A stretch of DNA of 64,000 bases from positions 2,294,001 to 2,358,000 of the forward strand of contig NZ_QWDD01000001.1 in the NCBI RefSeq assembly GCF_003722355.1, in the 5' to 3' direction. The notes beneath the pieces are model-generated. The model was not told the DNA's origin. It made no database searches and worked only from the letters and a program-made list of their open reading frames with translations. The DNA comes from Methylocystis hirsuta (GTDB taxonomy: Bacteria; Pseudomonadota; Alphaproteobacteria; Rhizobiales; Beijerinckiaceae). This document shows positions 36,124-46,455 of the stretch, piece after piece. Made by a program: the position numbers and the translations under genes. How positions within the stretch are numbered: the stretch's first letter is position 1; each line of letters begins with the position of its first letter.

Positions 36124-37064
36124 CAGCGCCGCTCCTCGAAGCTCGCTCCATCCGCTCCGAGCAATCCCATGGCGAGCGCCAGCGCCGCTTCGGAGGCTGG
36201 CCGATCGGTGCGATGCTGCAGGAAGATGAAGCCGACGCGTTGCGCCGCGCGGCGGACGGCGTCGCGATGCGCCTCGAACCGACGTGCATAGGCGGCGCGC
36301 AAGCTGCGCGCGTCGCCTGCGTAGAAGGCGGGGCCGCCGTCCGTGTCGAGAAAAGTGGTTTCGCCGGAGAACGGCAGGGTTTCTTCGCTGGGATCGGTGA
36401 CCATCAGCACCGCGCCGGAGGCGCCGCCGTCGGCGAAGCGCCGCAGGCGCGCGGCCAGCGCGGCCGGATCGATGAGGAAGTCGGAGATCAGAATCACGCG
36501 GGCGCGGGGGCGCATCGGCGCCTGCGGCGGAAGCTCGTCGCGCGTCGCCTCCGTTGCGTTGTCGGCCAGAGCGCGCGCCAGCCGGTCGATCACGTCGCGC
36601 GCCGAGATCGGCGCGGTCAGGCCCAGCGCCGCCGCCCGCTCGCCGCCGCGAACGAGCACGTCGGCAAGCGCAAGCCCCAGGGTCACGCCGCGAGACAGCT
36701 TGTCGTCGGAGGCGAGAGACGAGCCGAAGGCCATGGAGGCAGAACAATCCATCCAGAGGAAATAGTCGTGCGCGGCCTCCCATTCACGCTCGCGCACATA
36801 GAGCTGATCGCCGCGCGCCGAGCGGCGCCAGTCGATGCGATGCGCCGATTCGCCAGATGCAAATGGCCGGTATTGCCAAAACGTCTCGCCGACGCCCGCG
36901 CGCTTACGGCCGTGAACGCCATAGGCGAGGCTCGCCGCGATCTCATGAGCGCGCGCCACCAGCCTCGGCATGCGGCTCGCCAGATCGGCCGCCGTAGCGC
37001 CGTCCGCAGGCTTGCGCTGTGCAGGATCGTAGGCCCGCGTGGCGACGTCAGAAAACATCGTCAT
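36123..37064 (-). CDS. DUF58 domain-containing protein
   Basis: A 313-residue protein. The family block GVHGRKRAGVGETFWQYRPFASGESAHRIDWRRSARGDQLYVREREWEAAHDYFLWMDCSAS contains the RxG/DWR...REREWE signature and the beginning of a VWA-like fold (WMDCSASM). The C-terminal half completes this fold (VILISDFLIDP). It acts with the MoxR ATPase, which lies 37 bp upstream, and overlaps the DUF4159 gene. The call is certain at family level; the shared function, probably chaperone-like assembly, is inferred. Confidence 0.9.
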   Translation of the reverse strand: MTMFSDVATRAYDPAQRKPADGATAADLASRMPRLVARAHEIAASLAYGVHGRKRAGVGETFWQYRPFASGESAHRIDWRRSARGDQLYVREREWEAAHDYFLWMDCSASMAFGSSLASDDKLSRGVTLGLALADVLVRGGERAAALGLTAPISARDVIDRLARALADNATEATRDELPPQAPMRPRARVILISDFLIDPAALAARLRRFADGGASGAVLMVTDPSEETLPFSGETTFLDTDGGPAFYAGDARSLRAAYARRFEAHRDAVRRAAQRVGFIFLQHRTDRPASEAALALAMGLLGADGASFEERR

Positions 37065-37101
37065 CTTTCTCCGTCAGAGGGAAGAGCGGAGCGAAGGCCC
37101 G

Positions 37102-38106
<1,005 letters not shown>

Positions 38107-38424
38107 TTCAGCGAGCTCGGGCAGCCTGTCTATGAAGAGGATCGGGCGCATCGTAGCGGCGCTGCCGTGTTTCGCCGCACGCGATTCAAAGCCCCGCGCC
38201 ATTCGGCTCCGCATATAAAGCGAAGCGGCGGGGATTAGGGCCAAGCGCAATCTTGGTCTCTCCGCCGTTGCAATTCAAGCGCAACCGGCGCGGTGGAGAG
38301 GCATTTTACCGCCAAAACCACAATTTGGACGTGACAGTTTGTTCATGCGTCGCGCATTAAACGCCCTGCGACCGACGCCATGTATATTCGTCGGACATCC
38401 TCATCACGAAAGGCGTTTCCGCCC

Positions 38425-38682
38425 ATGTGGCGCGCAATCGTTGAAACCGCCCTGCTCTTCCTCACGCCCTTCGTCGCCTATGCGCTTTTCCATTCTTTGC
38501 AGCTTCGCTGGCCTTTCGTGCGCGAGCTCTGGCATGGCAAGATCGTGTCGCTGCTGACGATCGCGGGCCTCCTCGTCGCCATCGTCGGGGTCGTGGCGCT
38601 CGGCCTGACCGGGCTTAACCAGGGCGCTTATGTGCCGGCGCATGTCGAAAATGGAAAATTAAAGCCGGGCCGCTTCGAATGA
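38425..38682 (+). CDS. DUF6111-type small membrane protein
   Basis: An 85-residue protein with two membrane helices (WRAIVETALLFLTPFVAYALF and KIVSLLTIAGLLVAIVGVVAL) and the conserved end GAYVPAHVENGKLKPGRF. This small family lies directly upstream of cca in many Rhizobiales. Its stop overlaps the cca start (ATGA). Function unknown. Confidence 0.78.
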   Translation: MWRAIVETALLFLTPFVAYALFHSLQLRWPFVRELWHGKIVSLLTIAGLLVAIVGVVALGLTGLNQGAYVPAHVENGKLKPGRFE

Positions 38683-39926
38683 AGGCTGCGCAGAGATTGC
38701 TTGACGATCCCCGGCTGGCGACGCTGTTTGCGGCTCTCGCGAAGACGGGCGCGGAAACGCGCGTGGTCGGCGGGGCCGTGCGCGACGCTATGCTCGGTCT
38801 GCCGCCACACGAGATCGACCTCGCCACGACCGCTTTGCCCGACGCCGTCCTTGCGGCTGCGCGAAACGCCGGACTGAAAGGCGTGCCGACCGGCATCGAA
38901 CATGGCACGGTGACGATCGTCGTCGCGGGAACGCCCTTTGAAGTCACCACGCTGCGTGAGGATGTCGAGACCGACGGCCGCTTCGCCAAGGTGCGCTTTG
39001 GCGGCGATTTCGAGCAGGACGCGAAGCGGCGCGACTTCACCATCAACGCGCTGTCGCTCTCTTCCGATGGAGCGATTCACGATTATACGGACGGCCTTGC
39101 CGATATCGAGGCGCGGCGTATCCGTTTTATCGGCGACGCGGCGACGCGGATTCGCGAGGACTATCTGCGGATCCTGCGCTTCTTTCGCTTCAACGCCTCT
39201 CACGGCGAGGGACCGTTCGATCGCGAGGGCCTGCATGAATCGATCGTCGCGCGGGAAAATCTGTCGCGCCTGTCGCGCGAGCGCATACGCGCCGAACTGA
39301 TGAAGCTGCTGCTCGCGCGCCGGGCGCCGGACGTGCTGCGCGCCATGTCGCACGCCGGCGTTATCGAAGTCATTCTCGGCATCGGCTATCCGGCTCGGCT
39401 GCAGCGGCTTGCCGAACGCGAAGCGGCGATGGGGAGGCCCGCTGACGCGGTGTTGCGGCTTGCAGCCTTTTCGGTGCTGACCGCCGAAGACGCCGAGCGG
39501 CTGCGCGAGCGGCTGCGGCTCTCCAACGATGAATTCGCGCGGCTTGCGGCGGCGGCGCGAACGCTCGCGCCCTTGCATGGACGCGAGGCTCCGCCGCCGA
39601 CGTCGCATCTGCGCGAGATGCTGTTCCTGTGCGGCGCGCGCGCCGCGGCCGATGCGCTGGCGCTCGCGCATGCGGAGAGCGCCGCGGCGGCGGACAATCC
39701 GGATTGGCGGGAGGCGGCGCGCTATCTGGAGGAAACGCCCGCGCCCGCCTTCCCCATCAAGGGCGCGGATCTCATCGCGCGGGGCGTGACGCCGGGCAAG
39801 CAACTGGGCGAGGCGCTCAAAGCGCTGCAGAACGAATGGATGCGCGCGGGCTTCCCGCGCGATCCGGCGGTCGTTCTGCAGCTTCTTGAAAACGCCATGG
39901 CGAACAGCGGCCGGGAGGCGCGCTAG
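38679..39926 (+). CDS. cca: CCA tRNA nucleotidyltransferase/poly(A) polymerase family
   Basis: A 415-residue class II nucleotidyltransferase. RVVGGAVRDAMLGLPPHEIDLATTA contains the G-G-x-V-R-D loop and the DxD catalytic pair. DAKRRDFTINALSLS and RIREDYLRILRFFRF are the following family motifs. The C-terminal part is a helical body. It adds or repairs the 3' CCA of tRNAs; poly(A) polymerase activity cannot be excluded from sequence alone. It is translationally coupled to the upstream DUF6111 gene and convergent with holB. Confidence 0.94.
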   Translation: MKAAQRLLDDPRLATLFAALAKTGAETRVVGGAVRDAMLGLPPHEIDLATTALPDAVLAAARNAGLKGVPTGIEHGTVTIVVAGTPFEVTTLREDVETDGRFAKVRFGGDFEQDAKRRDFTINALSLSSDGAIHDYTDGLADIEARRIRFIGDAATRIREDYLRILRFFRFNASHGEGPFDREGLHESIVARENLSRLSRERIRAELMKLLLARRAPDVLRAMSHAGVIEVILGIGYPARLQRLAEREAAMGRPADAVLRLAAFSVLTAEDAERLRERLRLSNDEFARLAAAARTLAPLHGREAPPPTSHLREMLFLCGARAAADALALAHAESAAAADNPDWREAARYLEETPAPAFPIKGADLIARGVTPGKQLGEALKALQNEWMRAGFPRDPAVVLQLLENAMANSGREAR

Positions 39927-39929
39927 CGC

Positions 39930-40050
39930 CCGCCGCTAGAGCGCGCTGCGAAAAAGTGGGAACCGGTTTTTCGCGTAGAGCGCGCTCTAAACTTTGGGAA
40001 TCGATCACGTAATCTGCATTTGGGCGATTCCGCCCAAATGCAGCGTGATC
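39930..40050. repeat. Palindromic repeat cluster / possible bidirectional terminator
   Basis: Between the convergent cca and holB genes. AGAGCGCGCT occurs twice (about 39938 and 39977), flanking GCGAAAAA...TTTTTCGC, followed by a long palindrome at 40003-40050. The arms of that palindrome are CTGCATTTGGGCG (40014-40026) and its complement (40031-40043), within outer arms GATCACG/CGTGATC. The strong hairpin ends at the holB stop codon and could stop transcription from both sides. The element resembles dispersed Rhizobiales repeats. Confidence 0.75.
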
Positions 40051-41120
40051 TATCCGGCTTCGGCTTTCGCCAGCCGATCAAAGATCCCCAGCACCAGCGC
40101 GCGCTTGTCGAAGTTGAACACCTCGGTTTCCGTGGCGGCGTCGCGAATGGCGTCCCAGGCGCTCGCGTAGCGGGCGAGTCGCACCGGAGCGGCGCCAGTC
40201 TGCGCGAGCTCCCGCACCCGCGCGTCGAGATACCTCTGAGTCGCGCGCATAAAGGTCTCATAGGCCGCCTCATTGTCGCGGCCGGTGAGCTTGTCGGCCA
40301 GCATATGCGCGCCGAGCCAATCGACCTGCGGCAACCTTTCGAAAAGCCGGCGCACGGCGGCGTCGAAGGCGACGCCGTCGTCGCCGAGCAGCCGCAGCGC
40401 CTCCCGCACCGAGCCTTCGGCGCGCGCGGCGGCGACGAGCAGGTCCGATTCAGGCGCCTCCGACCAGGGGGCCCCGAGACTTTTCACGGCGGCGATCGTG
40501 TCTTCCGGCGACAATGCGCCGAGCATCAGTCTGCGACAGCGCGAACGGATCGTTGGCAGCATGCGGCCCGGCTGATGCGCGACGAGCAGAAACAGCGAGC
40601 GTTGCGGGGGCTCCTCGATGAGCTTTAAAAGCGCGTTGGCGCTGGCGCGATTGAGATCGTCGGCGCAGTCGACGATGGCGATGCGCCATCCGCCGCTTCC
40701 TGACCCCTGATGAAAGGCCTGAATAACCTTCCGCACGTCCTCGATGCGAATTTCGGTGAAATGCTTTTTGGTCTTTTCGTTCCAGGCGCGGCGCAGCAAG
40801 AAAATATCGGCAAGCGCCATTGAGGCGATCCGACGCGCCGCCGGATGGTCCGCGGGCGCCGCGAGGCTCTCCGCGGACTGAACCGCCGCTGCGGCCGGTT
40901 CGGGATGCGCCAGGAGAAACCGCGCCAGGCGCCAGGCGAGCGTCGCCTTGCCGACGCCTTCCGGTCCCCCGATGATCCACGCCTGCGCCATCTTGTTGCG
41001 GCGGTAGGCGTCGAGCAATTCATGCTCCGCCGCGGCATGACCGAAAAGCCCCAGGGTCTCCCGCGGGTGCGGGGCGTCGTCGTAGCGGTCGCTTTCCGGA
41101 TTCGCCTCTTCGCGGCTCAT
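40050..41120 (-). CDS. holB: DNA polymerase III delta' subunit
   Basis: A 356-residue clamp-loader subunit. Walker A-like WIIGGPEGVGKATLAWRLARF, IRIEDVRKVIQAF, the acidic box-equivalent IVDCADDLNRASANALLKLIEEPP, and LFLLVAHQPGRMLPTIRSRCRRL (SRC motif) are in the family order. The start ATG at 41120 overlaps the tmk stop (ATGA); residues of the open frame upstream of this belong to the tmk shadow. In related genomes metG follows immediately, but here holB is followed by the repeat cluster and cca on the other strand. Confidence 0.93.
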   Translation of the reverse strand: MSREEANPESDRYDDAPHPRETLGLFGHAAAEHELLDAYRRNKMAQAWIIGGPEGVGKATLAWRLARFLLAHPEPAAAAVQSAESLAAPADHPAARRIASMALADIFLLRRAWNEKTKKHFTEIRIEDVRKVIQAFHQGSGSGGWRIAIVDCADDLNRASANALLKLIEEPPQRSLFLLVAHQPGRMLPTIRSRCRRLMLGALSPEDTIAAVKSLGAPWSEAPESDLLVAAARAEGSVREALRLLGDDGVAFDAAVRRLFERLPQVDWLGAHMLADKLTGRDNEAAYETFMRATQRYLDARVRELAQTGAAPVRLARYASAWDAIRDAATETEVFNFDKRALVLGIFDRLAKAEAG

Positions 41121-41791
41121 TGCGCGGCTTGTGCGGCGTGCGCAAGGAAGCGGTCGTGAACGAGACGCTGCACCGCTCGCGCGACGTCGTCGATGGTCAT
41201 GGCGGCGTCGATCACGCAGCAGCGCTCCGGCTCGCTCTCGGCGATGTCGAGGAAGGCCTGCCGCAATTCGTCGTGAAAGGCCGGCGCTTCGCTTTCGAAG
41301 CGATCGACCTCTTCGCCATGCCGCCGCGACGCCGCCCGCGTGAGGCCTTCTTGCGCCGGCAGGTCGAGCATGATCGTCAGATCCGGCCGCGTATCGCCCA
41401 CCGCCGCTCTTTCGAGCAGCGCCAGAGTCTTGGCGTCGACGCCGCCGCGCGCGCCCTGATAGGCGCGGGTCGAATCGGCGAAGCGGTCGCACAGCACCCA
41501 TGCGCCGCGCTTGAGGGCGGGCGCGATCAGCGTCTCGACGTGATCGGCGCGCGCCGCCGAGAACAGCGCCGCCTCGGCGAGCGGACCAAGCGGCGCGGCG
41601 CGTCCCGAGAGCAGGAAGGCGCGCAGCTTCTCGGCCTTTGGCGTGCCGCCGGGCTCGCGCGTCATCACCACCTCGAAGCCGCAATCGCGCAAATGCTCGG
41701 CCAGCCGCGCAAGCTGCGTCGACTTGCCGACGCCCTCGCCGCCTTCGAAGGTGATGAAGCGGCCTTTTTCGGGCGTCGCCTGGAAGGTCAT
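41117..41791 (-). CDS. tmk: Thymidylate kinase
   Basis: A 224-residue dTMP kinase. P-loop FITFEGGEGVGKSTQ, the DRx motif with MTREPGGTPKAEKL, and LCDRFADSTRAYQG are clear, followed by the LID region EGLTRAASRRHGEEVDRFE. It makes dTDP for DNA synthesis. The start at 41791 overlaps the dacC stop, and its own stop overlaps holB, so dacC-tmk-holB is a coupled set. Confidence 0.95.
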   Translation of the reverse strand: MTFQATPEKGRFITFEGGEGVGKSTQLARLAEHLRDCGFEVVMTREPGGTPKAEKLRAFLLSGRAAPLGPLAEAALFSAARADHVETLIAPALKRGAWVLCDRFADSTRAYQGARGGVDAKTLALLERAAVGDTRPDLTIMLDLPAQEGLTRAASRRHGEEVDRFESEAPAFHDELRQAFLDIAESEPERCCVIDAAMTIDDVARAVQRLVHDRFLAHAAQAAQ

Positions 41792-42975
41792 TTCTTGCCG
41801 GAGAGTTTCTGGTGAATCGCCGCGGCGGCGGATTCGTAAATAGCGTCGAAGGCGCGCCGCGGCAGCGATCCCTGCTCGACCGATTCCGCAGTCTGCAGCG
41901 GCTGTTCGAGCACGACGGAGTTTCCGCGCTTCACTTCGAGGCGTCCAACCGTTGCGCCCGCCTCGACCGGCGCCAACACCGGGCCTTCGTAAATGATCTT
42001 GCCCATCAGCCGCTCGTTCGCGCCGCGCGGCAGAAGCACCTTGATGTCCTCTTTCGCCGTCAGCTCGACAGAGCCCTTCGTTCCGCCATAGACCTGCGCA
42101 GGCCCGATGGGTTCGCCGGCCTTGAACAGTTCCTTCTCTTCGAAGTTGCGGAATCCCCATTGCAGCAATTTGCGCGCTTCTTCAGCCCGCTCCTTCGAAC
42201 TCCTCGCGCCGTAAACGGCGACGATCAGGCGTCGGCCGTCTTGCGTGGCGGAGCCCACTAAGCCGTAGCCGCTGTCCTTATCGATGTTGCCGGTCTTTAA
42301 ACCGTCAGCGCCGATGCTCATCGTCAGCAACGGATTGCGATTCTGCTGGCGAATCTTATTCCAAGTGTACTCCTTCTCGCCAAAATAGCGGTAATACTCG
42401 GGGTAGGTCTTGATCACGTGCGCCGCGAGCTTCGCCATTTCGCGCGCCGTCACCTTTTGGTCAGGACCGTCCATGCCCCAAGGATTGCCGAAGCGCGATT
42501 TGACAAGGCCAAGCTCGGCGGCGCGCTTGTTCATCCGCGTCACGAAGGATTCTTCGGCGCCCGCCAGGCCTTCGGCGAGCGTAATCGCGGCGTCGTTGCC
42601 GGACTGGATCACCAAACCTCGAATGAGATCCTCGACCCGCACGCGACTATTGAGCGCGAGGAACATCGCCGACCCGCCGGCCGGCGCCCCGCCGGTGCGC
42701 CAGGCGTGCTCGGAAACCGTGAATTCGTCGTCGAGCTTCAATTTTCCTTCGGTCAAAGCCTGAAAGATCAGCTCCGCCGTGAGAATTTTGACGGTCGACG
42801 CGGGCTTGGCGTAGTCGTCCGCGCCTTTCTCGAACAGGACGGTGTTGGTGCCGGCGTCGATCAGAATCGCGCTGGGGACGCTCGTCTGAAAATTCTGGGC
42901 GCGCGCCGGCGCTGCGCCAAGCGCCCACACTGCGAAGACGATCAGAATAAGGTGCAGCCCGGGAAATTTCGGCAA
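41788..42975 (-). CDS. dacC: D-alanyl-D-alanine carboxypeptidase (PBP5/6 class)
   Basis: A 395-residue low-molecular-weight penicillin-binding protein with a signal peptide (cleavage near ARA-QNF, residue 26). The active-site SxxK is S60-T-V-K63, followed by QSGNDAAITLAEGLAG (SxN) and DGLKTGNIDKDSGYGLVG (KTG). The C-terminal beta-rich domain and an amphipathic tail (IYESAAAAIHQKL) fit the PBP5/6 group, which trims the terminal D-Ala from peptidoglycan stem peptides. It is linked to tmk and rlpA. The specific symbol among dacA/C/D is by convention in relatives. Confidence 0.92.
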   Translation of the reverse strand: MPKFPGLHLILIVFAVWALGAAPARAQNFQTSVPSAILIDAGTNTVLFEKGADDYAKPASTVKILTAELIFQALTEGKLKLDDEFTVSEHAWRTGGAPAGGSAMFLALNSRVRVEDLIRGLVIQSGNDAAITLAEGLAGAEESFVTRMNKRAAELGLVKSRFGNPWGMDGPDQKVTAREMAKLAAHVIKTYPEYYRYFGEKEYTWNKIRQQNRNPLLTMSIGADGLKTGNIDKDSGYGLVGSATQDGRRLIVAVYGARSSKERAEEARKLLQWGFRNFEEKELFKAGEPIGPAQVYGGTKGSVELTAKEDIKVLLPRGANERLMGKIIYEGPVLAPVEAGATVGRLEVKRGNSVVLEQPLQTAESVEQGSLPRRAFDAIYESAAAAIHQKLSGKK

Positions 42976-43064
42976 GACGCGCTCCCGTTATTTACGCCGC
43001 AGCGCGGCAAGCCGGGAGAAGATGGCGCGCGACGCCGAAAATTGCAATCACGGCGTGGGGCCGC

Positions 43065-44087
43065 TCAGTTCGTTCGAACCGAGGAGTTCAGCGCCTGTCG
43101 GATGGCGTTGCGAGCGGAAGCTTGACGGGCGCCGAATTGCGCGGGCCGCACGGGCGGCAGCGGCGCCACAACTTTCCTGAGCTTCTGGGTCGAAGCGACG
43201 GGTTCATTGTCGATGCCGGCTTGCTCTCGCGAGGGAGGCAAGGGCGCGTCGCTCTCCTGCCTGGCATAGGCCCGCATCTGGTCATCTGACGCCTGCCCAT
43301 TCTCATAGGCGACGCGCGCCGAGAGTTCGGCGGCGTCCGCCCTTTCATCATAGCGCGCATCGTAGCGCGCCGCACGCGCCGGATCCTCATTCGCCGCCGT
43401 CATCACCGGCGCCGGGGCGTCGATCTGCGCGGGTTGGCCATCGTCGCGCAGGGTCGCAAGGAGCTTATCGTCGTCGTCTCCCTCGAGATCGGCGCGTCCG
43501 ACCCATTCCACTTTGACGCGCGTCGTGCCGACGCCATGAAAATCAAGCGCGTGCGCCACGCGCTGGGAGACGTCCATCACGCGTCCGCCATGATAGGGTC
43601 CACGATCGTTGACGCGCACAACGATCGAACGGTCATTGCGCAAATTGGTGACCCGCGCATAGCTCGGCAGCGGCATCGTGGGATGGGCGGCGGAAATCGA
43701 CGCCCGGTCGAATATTTCGCCATTGGCGGTGCGTCGCCCATGGAAATCCGAGCCATACCAGGAAGCCGTTCCTGTCGCTGTATAGGGCCTCTCGCTCGGA
43801 TAATAGGTTCGGCCGGCGATCTTATAGGGCTTGCCGACCATATAGGCGCCTCCGCCCTTTGGCACCTCTTCGCCCTCGGCAATGACCCGCGGGCTGGGAC
43901 GCACCCCGTAACGCGGGTCGATCTGACCGAATCCGCCGAGGCCGGCGCTTCTATGCGATCCCGTGGTCGAAGAGCATCCGGCGAGCGCGCCGAGACAGAC
44001 GAGGGGCAGCAGCTTCGAAAGGATGATTGAGGAGCGAACCAGCGGACGCGGCGCATGAGCAACGTTTTTAAAGACGACAAATCGCAT
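43065..44087 (-). CDS. rlpA: RlpA-family septal ring lipoprotein
   Basis: A lipoprotein of 340 residues from the ATG at 44087; ATG 44105 is also possible. A signal segment is followed by the lipobox LAGCSS. The double-psi beta-barrel domain starts at ATGTASWYGSDFHGRRTANGE and includes YARVTNLRNDRSIVVRVNDRGPYHGGRVMDVSQ, the RlpA signature with the catalytic Asp. A C-terminal SPOR domain is not visible; the tail is Ala/Arg-rich and disordered. Family members are lytic transglycosylases or septal proteins. It lies 89 bp upstream of dacC. Confidence 0.9.
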   Translation of the reverse strand: MRFVVFKNVAHAPRPLVRSSIILSKLLPLVCLGALAGCSSTTGSHRSAGLGGFGQIDPRYGVRPSPRVIAEGEEVPKGGGAYMVGKPYKIAGRTYYPSERPYTATGTASWYGSDFHGRRTANGEIFDRASISAAHPTMPLPSYARVTNLRNDRSIVVRVNDRGPYHGGRVMDVSQRVAHALDFHGVGTTRVKVEWVGRADLEGDDDDKLLATLRDDGQPAQIDAPAPVMTAANEDPARAARYDARYDERADAAELSARVAYENGQASDDQMRAYARQESDAPLPPSREQAGIDNEPVASTQKLRKVVAPLPPVRPAQFGARQASARNAIRQALNSSVRTN

Positions 44088-44365
44088 CCAGACGGTCCTT
44101 GCCATCAAACTTCGATCCGCCGCCGACTGCTCTGAAGCACGCCCCGCAAGCGGCGACGCTTCCTTCATTTTCGACGCGACGCGGAACCGCCGCGCGGCAC
44201 AACCCGCGGAGTGTCTCGTTGATGTGTGAAGTTGTCGTTAAACGCAGATACGCTGGCGTCAGCAGGCGTCGCGAATGAGACCAAAATGCGACACCCGCCC
44301 TCTAAAGGCGTGCGCGCGCCGAGATTGAAAACAGATGTGGCCCTGGCGCCACAGTCTTCTCGGCT

Positions 44366-46162
44366 TCATTGAACGCGCGCGAGGTCGACGATTCGCGTCT
44401 CGACGCGTTCGATGCCGCGAAAGACGTTGCGCGACAGTTTCGCGGCGACGTGAAGCTGTGCCCCGTCCCCCCTCAACAGCGCTTCGCCCAGCGGCGAATG
44501 CAGGGCGCGAAAGGCGATGGCGTCAACCGTCGCGCCGTCGCGCGAACGCAAACGGGCGCGGACATGATCGGCCCCAACCGTCTGAGCGAATGTGACCTGC
44601 TGCTCAGGCAGAGCAAATAATGGTTCGGGATTGCCCTGCCCGAATGGACCAGCCCGCTCCACCCGTCGCAGCAGTTCGAGACTGACTCCGCGTCCGGCGA
44701 CCGCCGCATCGAGAACCAGCGCATCGTCGAGACGCGCGGCTTCGACGGACGCTGCCAGCGCCTCATCGAGAAAGGCGCGAAAGTCGTCGATCTTGCCCCG
44801 GGCCAAAGTCACGCCGGCGGCCATCGCATGCCCGCCACCTTTGACCGCCAAGCCCAGATCGACGGCGCGGCGCACCGCCGCTCCGAGGTCGACGCCACTT
44901 AAACTCCTACCTGAACCTGTTCCACATTCTCCATTGAAAGTAATAACAAATGCTGGAATGTTAAAGCGCTCCTTTAAGCGGGATGCGATCAGCCCGACAA
45001 CGCCCGGATGCCAATCCTGGCCGTGCACGACGAGACATGACAGGCGATTGGATCCCGCCACTTGCGCTTCCGCCTCGGCCACCGCCTGCTCCAAAATCGC
45101 CCTTTCGACAACCTGGCGTTCGCCATTCAGCCGGTCCAACTCGAGGGCGATGCGACGCGCTTCCTCGCTGTCAGCGAGCGTCAAAAGTCTCGCGCCGAGG
45201 CCAGCGTCGCCGATCCGGCCGCCGGCGTTAATCCGCGGCCCGAGCGCGAAGCCAAGATGAGAGGCGCGCGGCGGCCCATCCAGATGGGCGGCGTCCATCA
45301 GCGCGGCGAGCCCCGGACGGGATCGCCCAGCCATCACCATCAGACCCTTGGCGACGAGGGCCCGGTTGAGGCGCGCCAGCGGCGAGACGTCGGCGACTGT
45401 CGCCAGCGCGACGAGATCGAGCGCGGCGAGAAGATCCGGCTCGGGTCGATCGTCGCTCCACCAGCCGCGCGCGCGCAGCGTCCTCGACAATCCGACGAGG
45501 ACAAGAAAAACGACCCCTGCGGCGCAGAGCGCCCCCTGCCCCGAAAGGTCATCGAGCCTGTTGGGGTTGACGACCAGCGCGTCCGGCAGGATCTCCGGCG
45601 CTTGATGATGGTCGAGAACGATCACATCGAGGCCGAGCGCGCGCGCGACGGCGAACGCCTCGTGACTCGAGGTCCCGCAGTCGACGGTTGCGAGCAATGT
45701 CGCGCCATGCGCCGCGAGATCGCGGATCGCCTCGACGTTCGGCCCATAGCCCTCGATGATCCGGTCGGGAATATGGAGCAAGGGCTTCGGCGCGCCGGCC
45801 GCGCGCCAAAAGTCGATGAGCAAAGCGGAGGAGCAGGCGCCGTCGACGTCATAGTCGCCAAAAACGGCCATCTGCTCGCCGCGTTCGATCGCCTCCGCGA
45901 GCCGGTTCGTCGCGGCGTCCATGTCGCGCAGCGACGACGGGTCCGGCAGGAGGTCGCGCAGCTTGGGATCGAGATAGCCAGCGGCGTCGGCGACCGTCAC
46001 GCCGCGCCCAGCGATCACCCGCGCAAGGAAATCGTCGATGCCATGCGCTTGGGCCAGCGCGAGCGCCTGAGCCTCGCCTCTAGCATCGAGCCGCCCGCGC
46101 CAACGTCGGCCGAGCACGGAACGCTCGACCCCAAGAAAGGCGGGAACCATCGAATCGGACAT
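44366..46162 (-). CDS. recJ: Single-stranded-DNA-specific exonuclease RecJ
   Basis: A 598-residue DHH-family 5'-3' exonuclease for recombination and mismatch/base-excision repair. Motifs: VFGDYDVDGACSSALL, LATVDCGTSSHEAFA, VIVLDHHQAPEILPDALVVNP, the middle GPRINAGGRIGDAGLGARLL, and the DHHA1 end VVHGQDWHPGVVGLIASRLKERFNIPAFV, GGHAMAAGVTL. The start at 46162 gives the typical N-terminus with FLGVERSVLGRRWR; the frame extends upstream but loses conservation. Confidence 0.95.
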   Translation of the reverse strand: MSDSMVPAFLGVERSVLGRRWRGRLDARGEAQALALAQAHGIDDFLARVIAGRGVTVADAAGYLDPKLRDLLPDPSSLRDMDAATNRLAEAIERGEQMAVFGDYDVDGACSSALLIDFWRAAGAPKPLLHIPDRIIEGYGPNVEAIRDLAAHGATLLATVDCGTSSHEAFAVARALGLDVIVLDHHQAPEILPDALVVNPNRLDDLSGQGALCAAGVVFLVLVGLSRTLRARGWWSDDRPEPDLLAALDLVALATVADVSPLARLNRALVAKGLMVMAGRSRPGLAALMDAAHLDGPPRASHLGFALGPRINAGGRIGDAGLGARLLTLADSEEARRIALELDRLNGERQVVERAILEQAVAEAEAQVAGSNRLSCLVVHGQDWHPGVVGLIASRLKERFNIPAFVITFNGECGTGSGRSLSGVDLGAAVRRAVDLGLAVKGGGHAMAAGVTLARGKIDDFRAFLDEALAASVEAARLDDALVLDAAVAGRGVSLELLRRVERAGPFGQGNPEPLFALPEQQVTFAQTVGADHVRARLRSRDGATVDAIAFRALHSPLGEALLRGDGAQLHVAAKLSRNVFRGIERVETRIVDLARVQ

Positions 46163-46455
46163 TGATGCCTCGATCGAGTCGCTATGCCTCGCCGGCAAGC
46201 GACGCAAGTTTTTCCGATCGCGATGTGGGCGGGAATTTCCGAGTGGCGAAAATAATTCATCGCTTCGAACGCCTTGGGAATTCACTTGACATCACTGTCC
46301 ATTGGCTGCGTCATAATTGCTTGTGAAAAATTTCCAATCCAATCCGTTTTGATGAGGCGAACGTTCGACTGAAGTTTGTAGATTTTTCGAGCTACTTAAA
46401 GCCTTCGCGCCTACAGCTTCGTCGGATTGCATAAAAGGAATTGTGCGGAGGGCTT

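Noticed and set aside
36124..36783. Possible N-terminal extension of the DUF4159 protein by 220 residues
   Set aside because: This part overlaps the DUF58 gene in another frame; the protein has a proper membrane N-terminus at 36123.
41792..42160. N-terminal extension of thymidylate kinase
   Set aside because: It overlaps dacC in another frame; the kinase P-loop starts just after the ATG at 41791.
46286..46317. A possible sigma-70 promoter (TTGACA ... CATAAT) before the tyrosinase operon
   Set aside because: The spacing of 20 bases is too long for confidence; no better -10 was found at 16-18.
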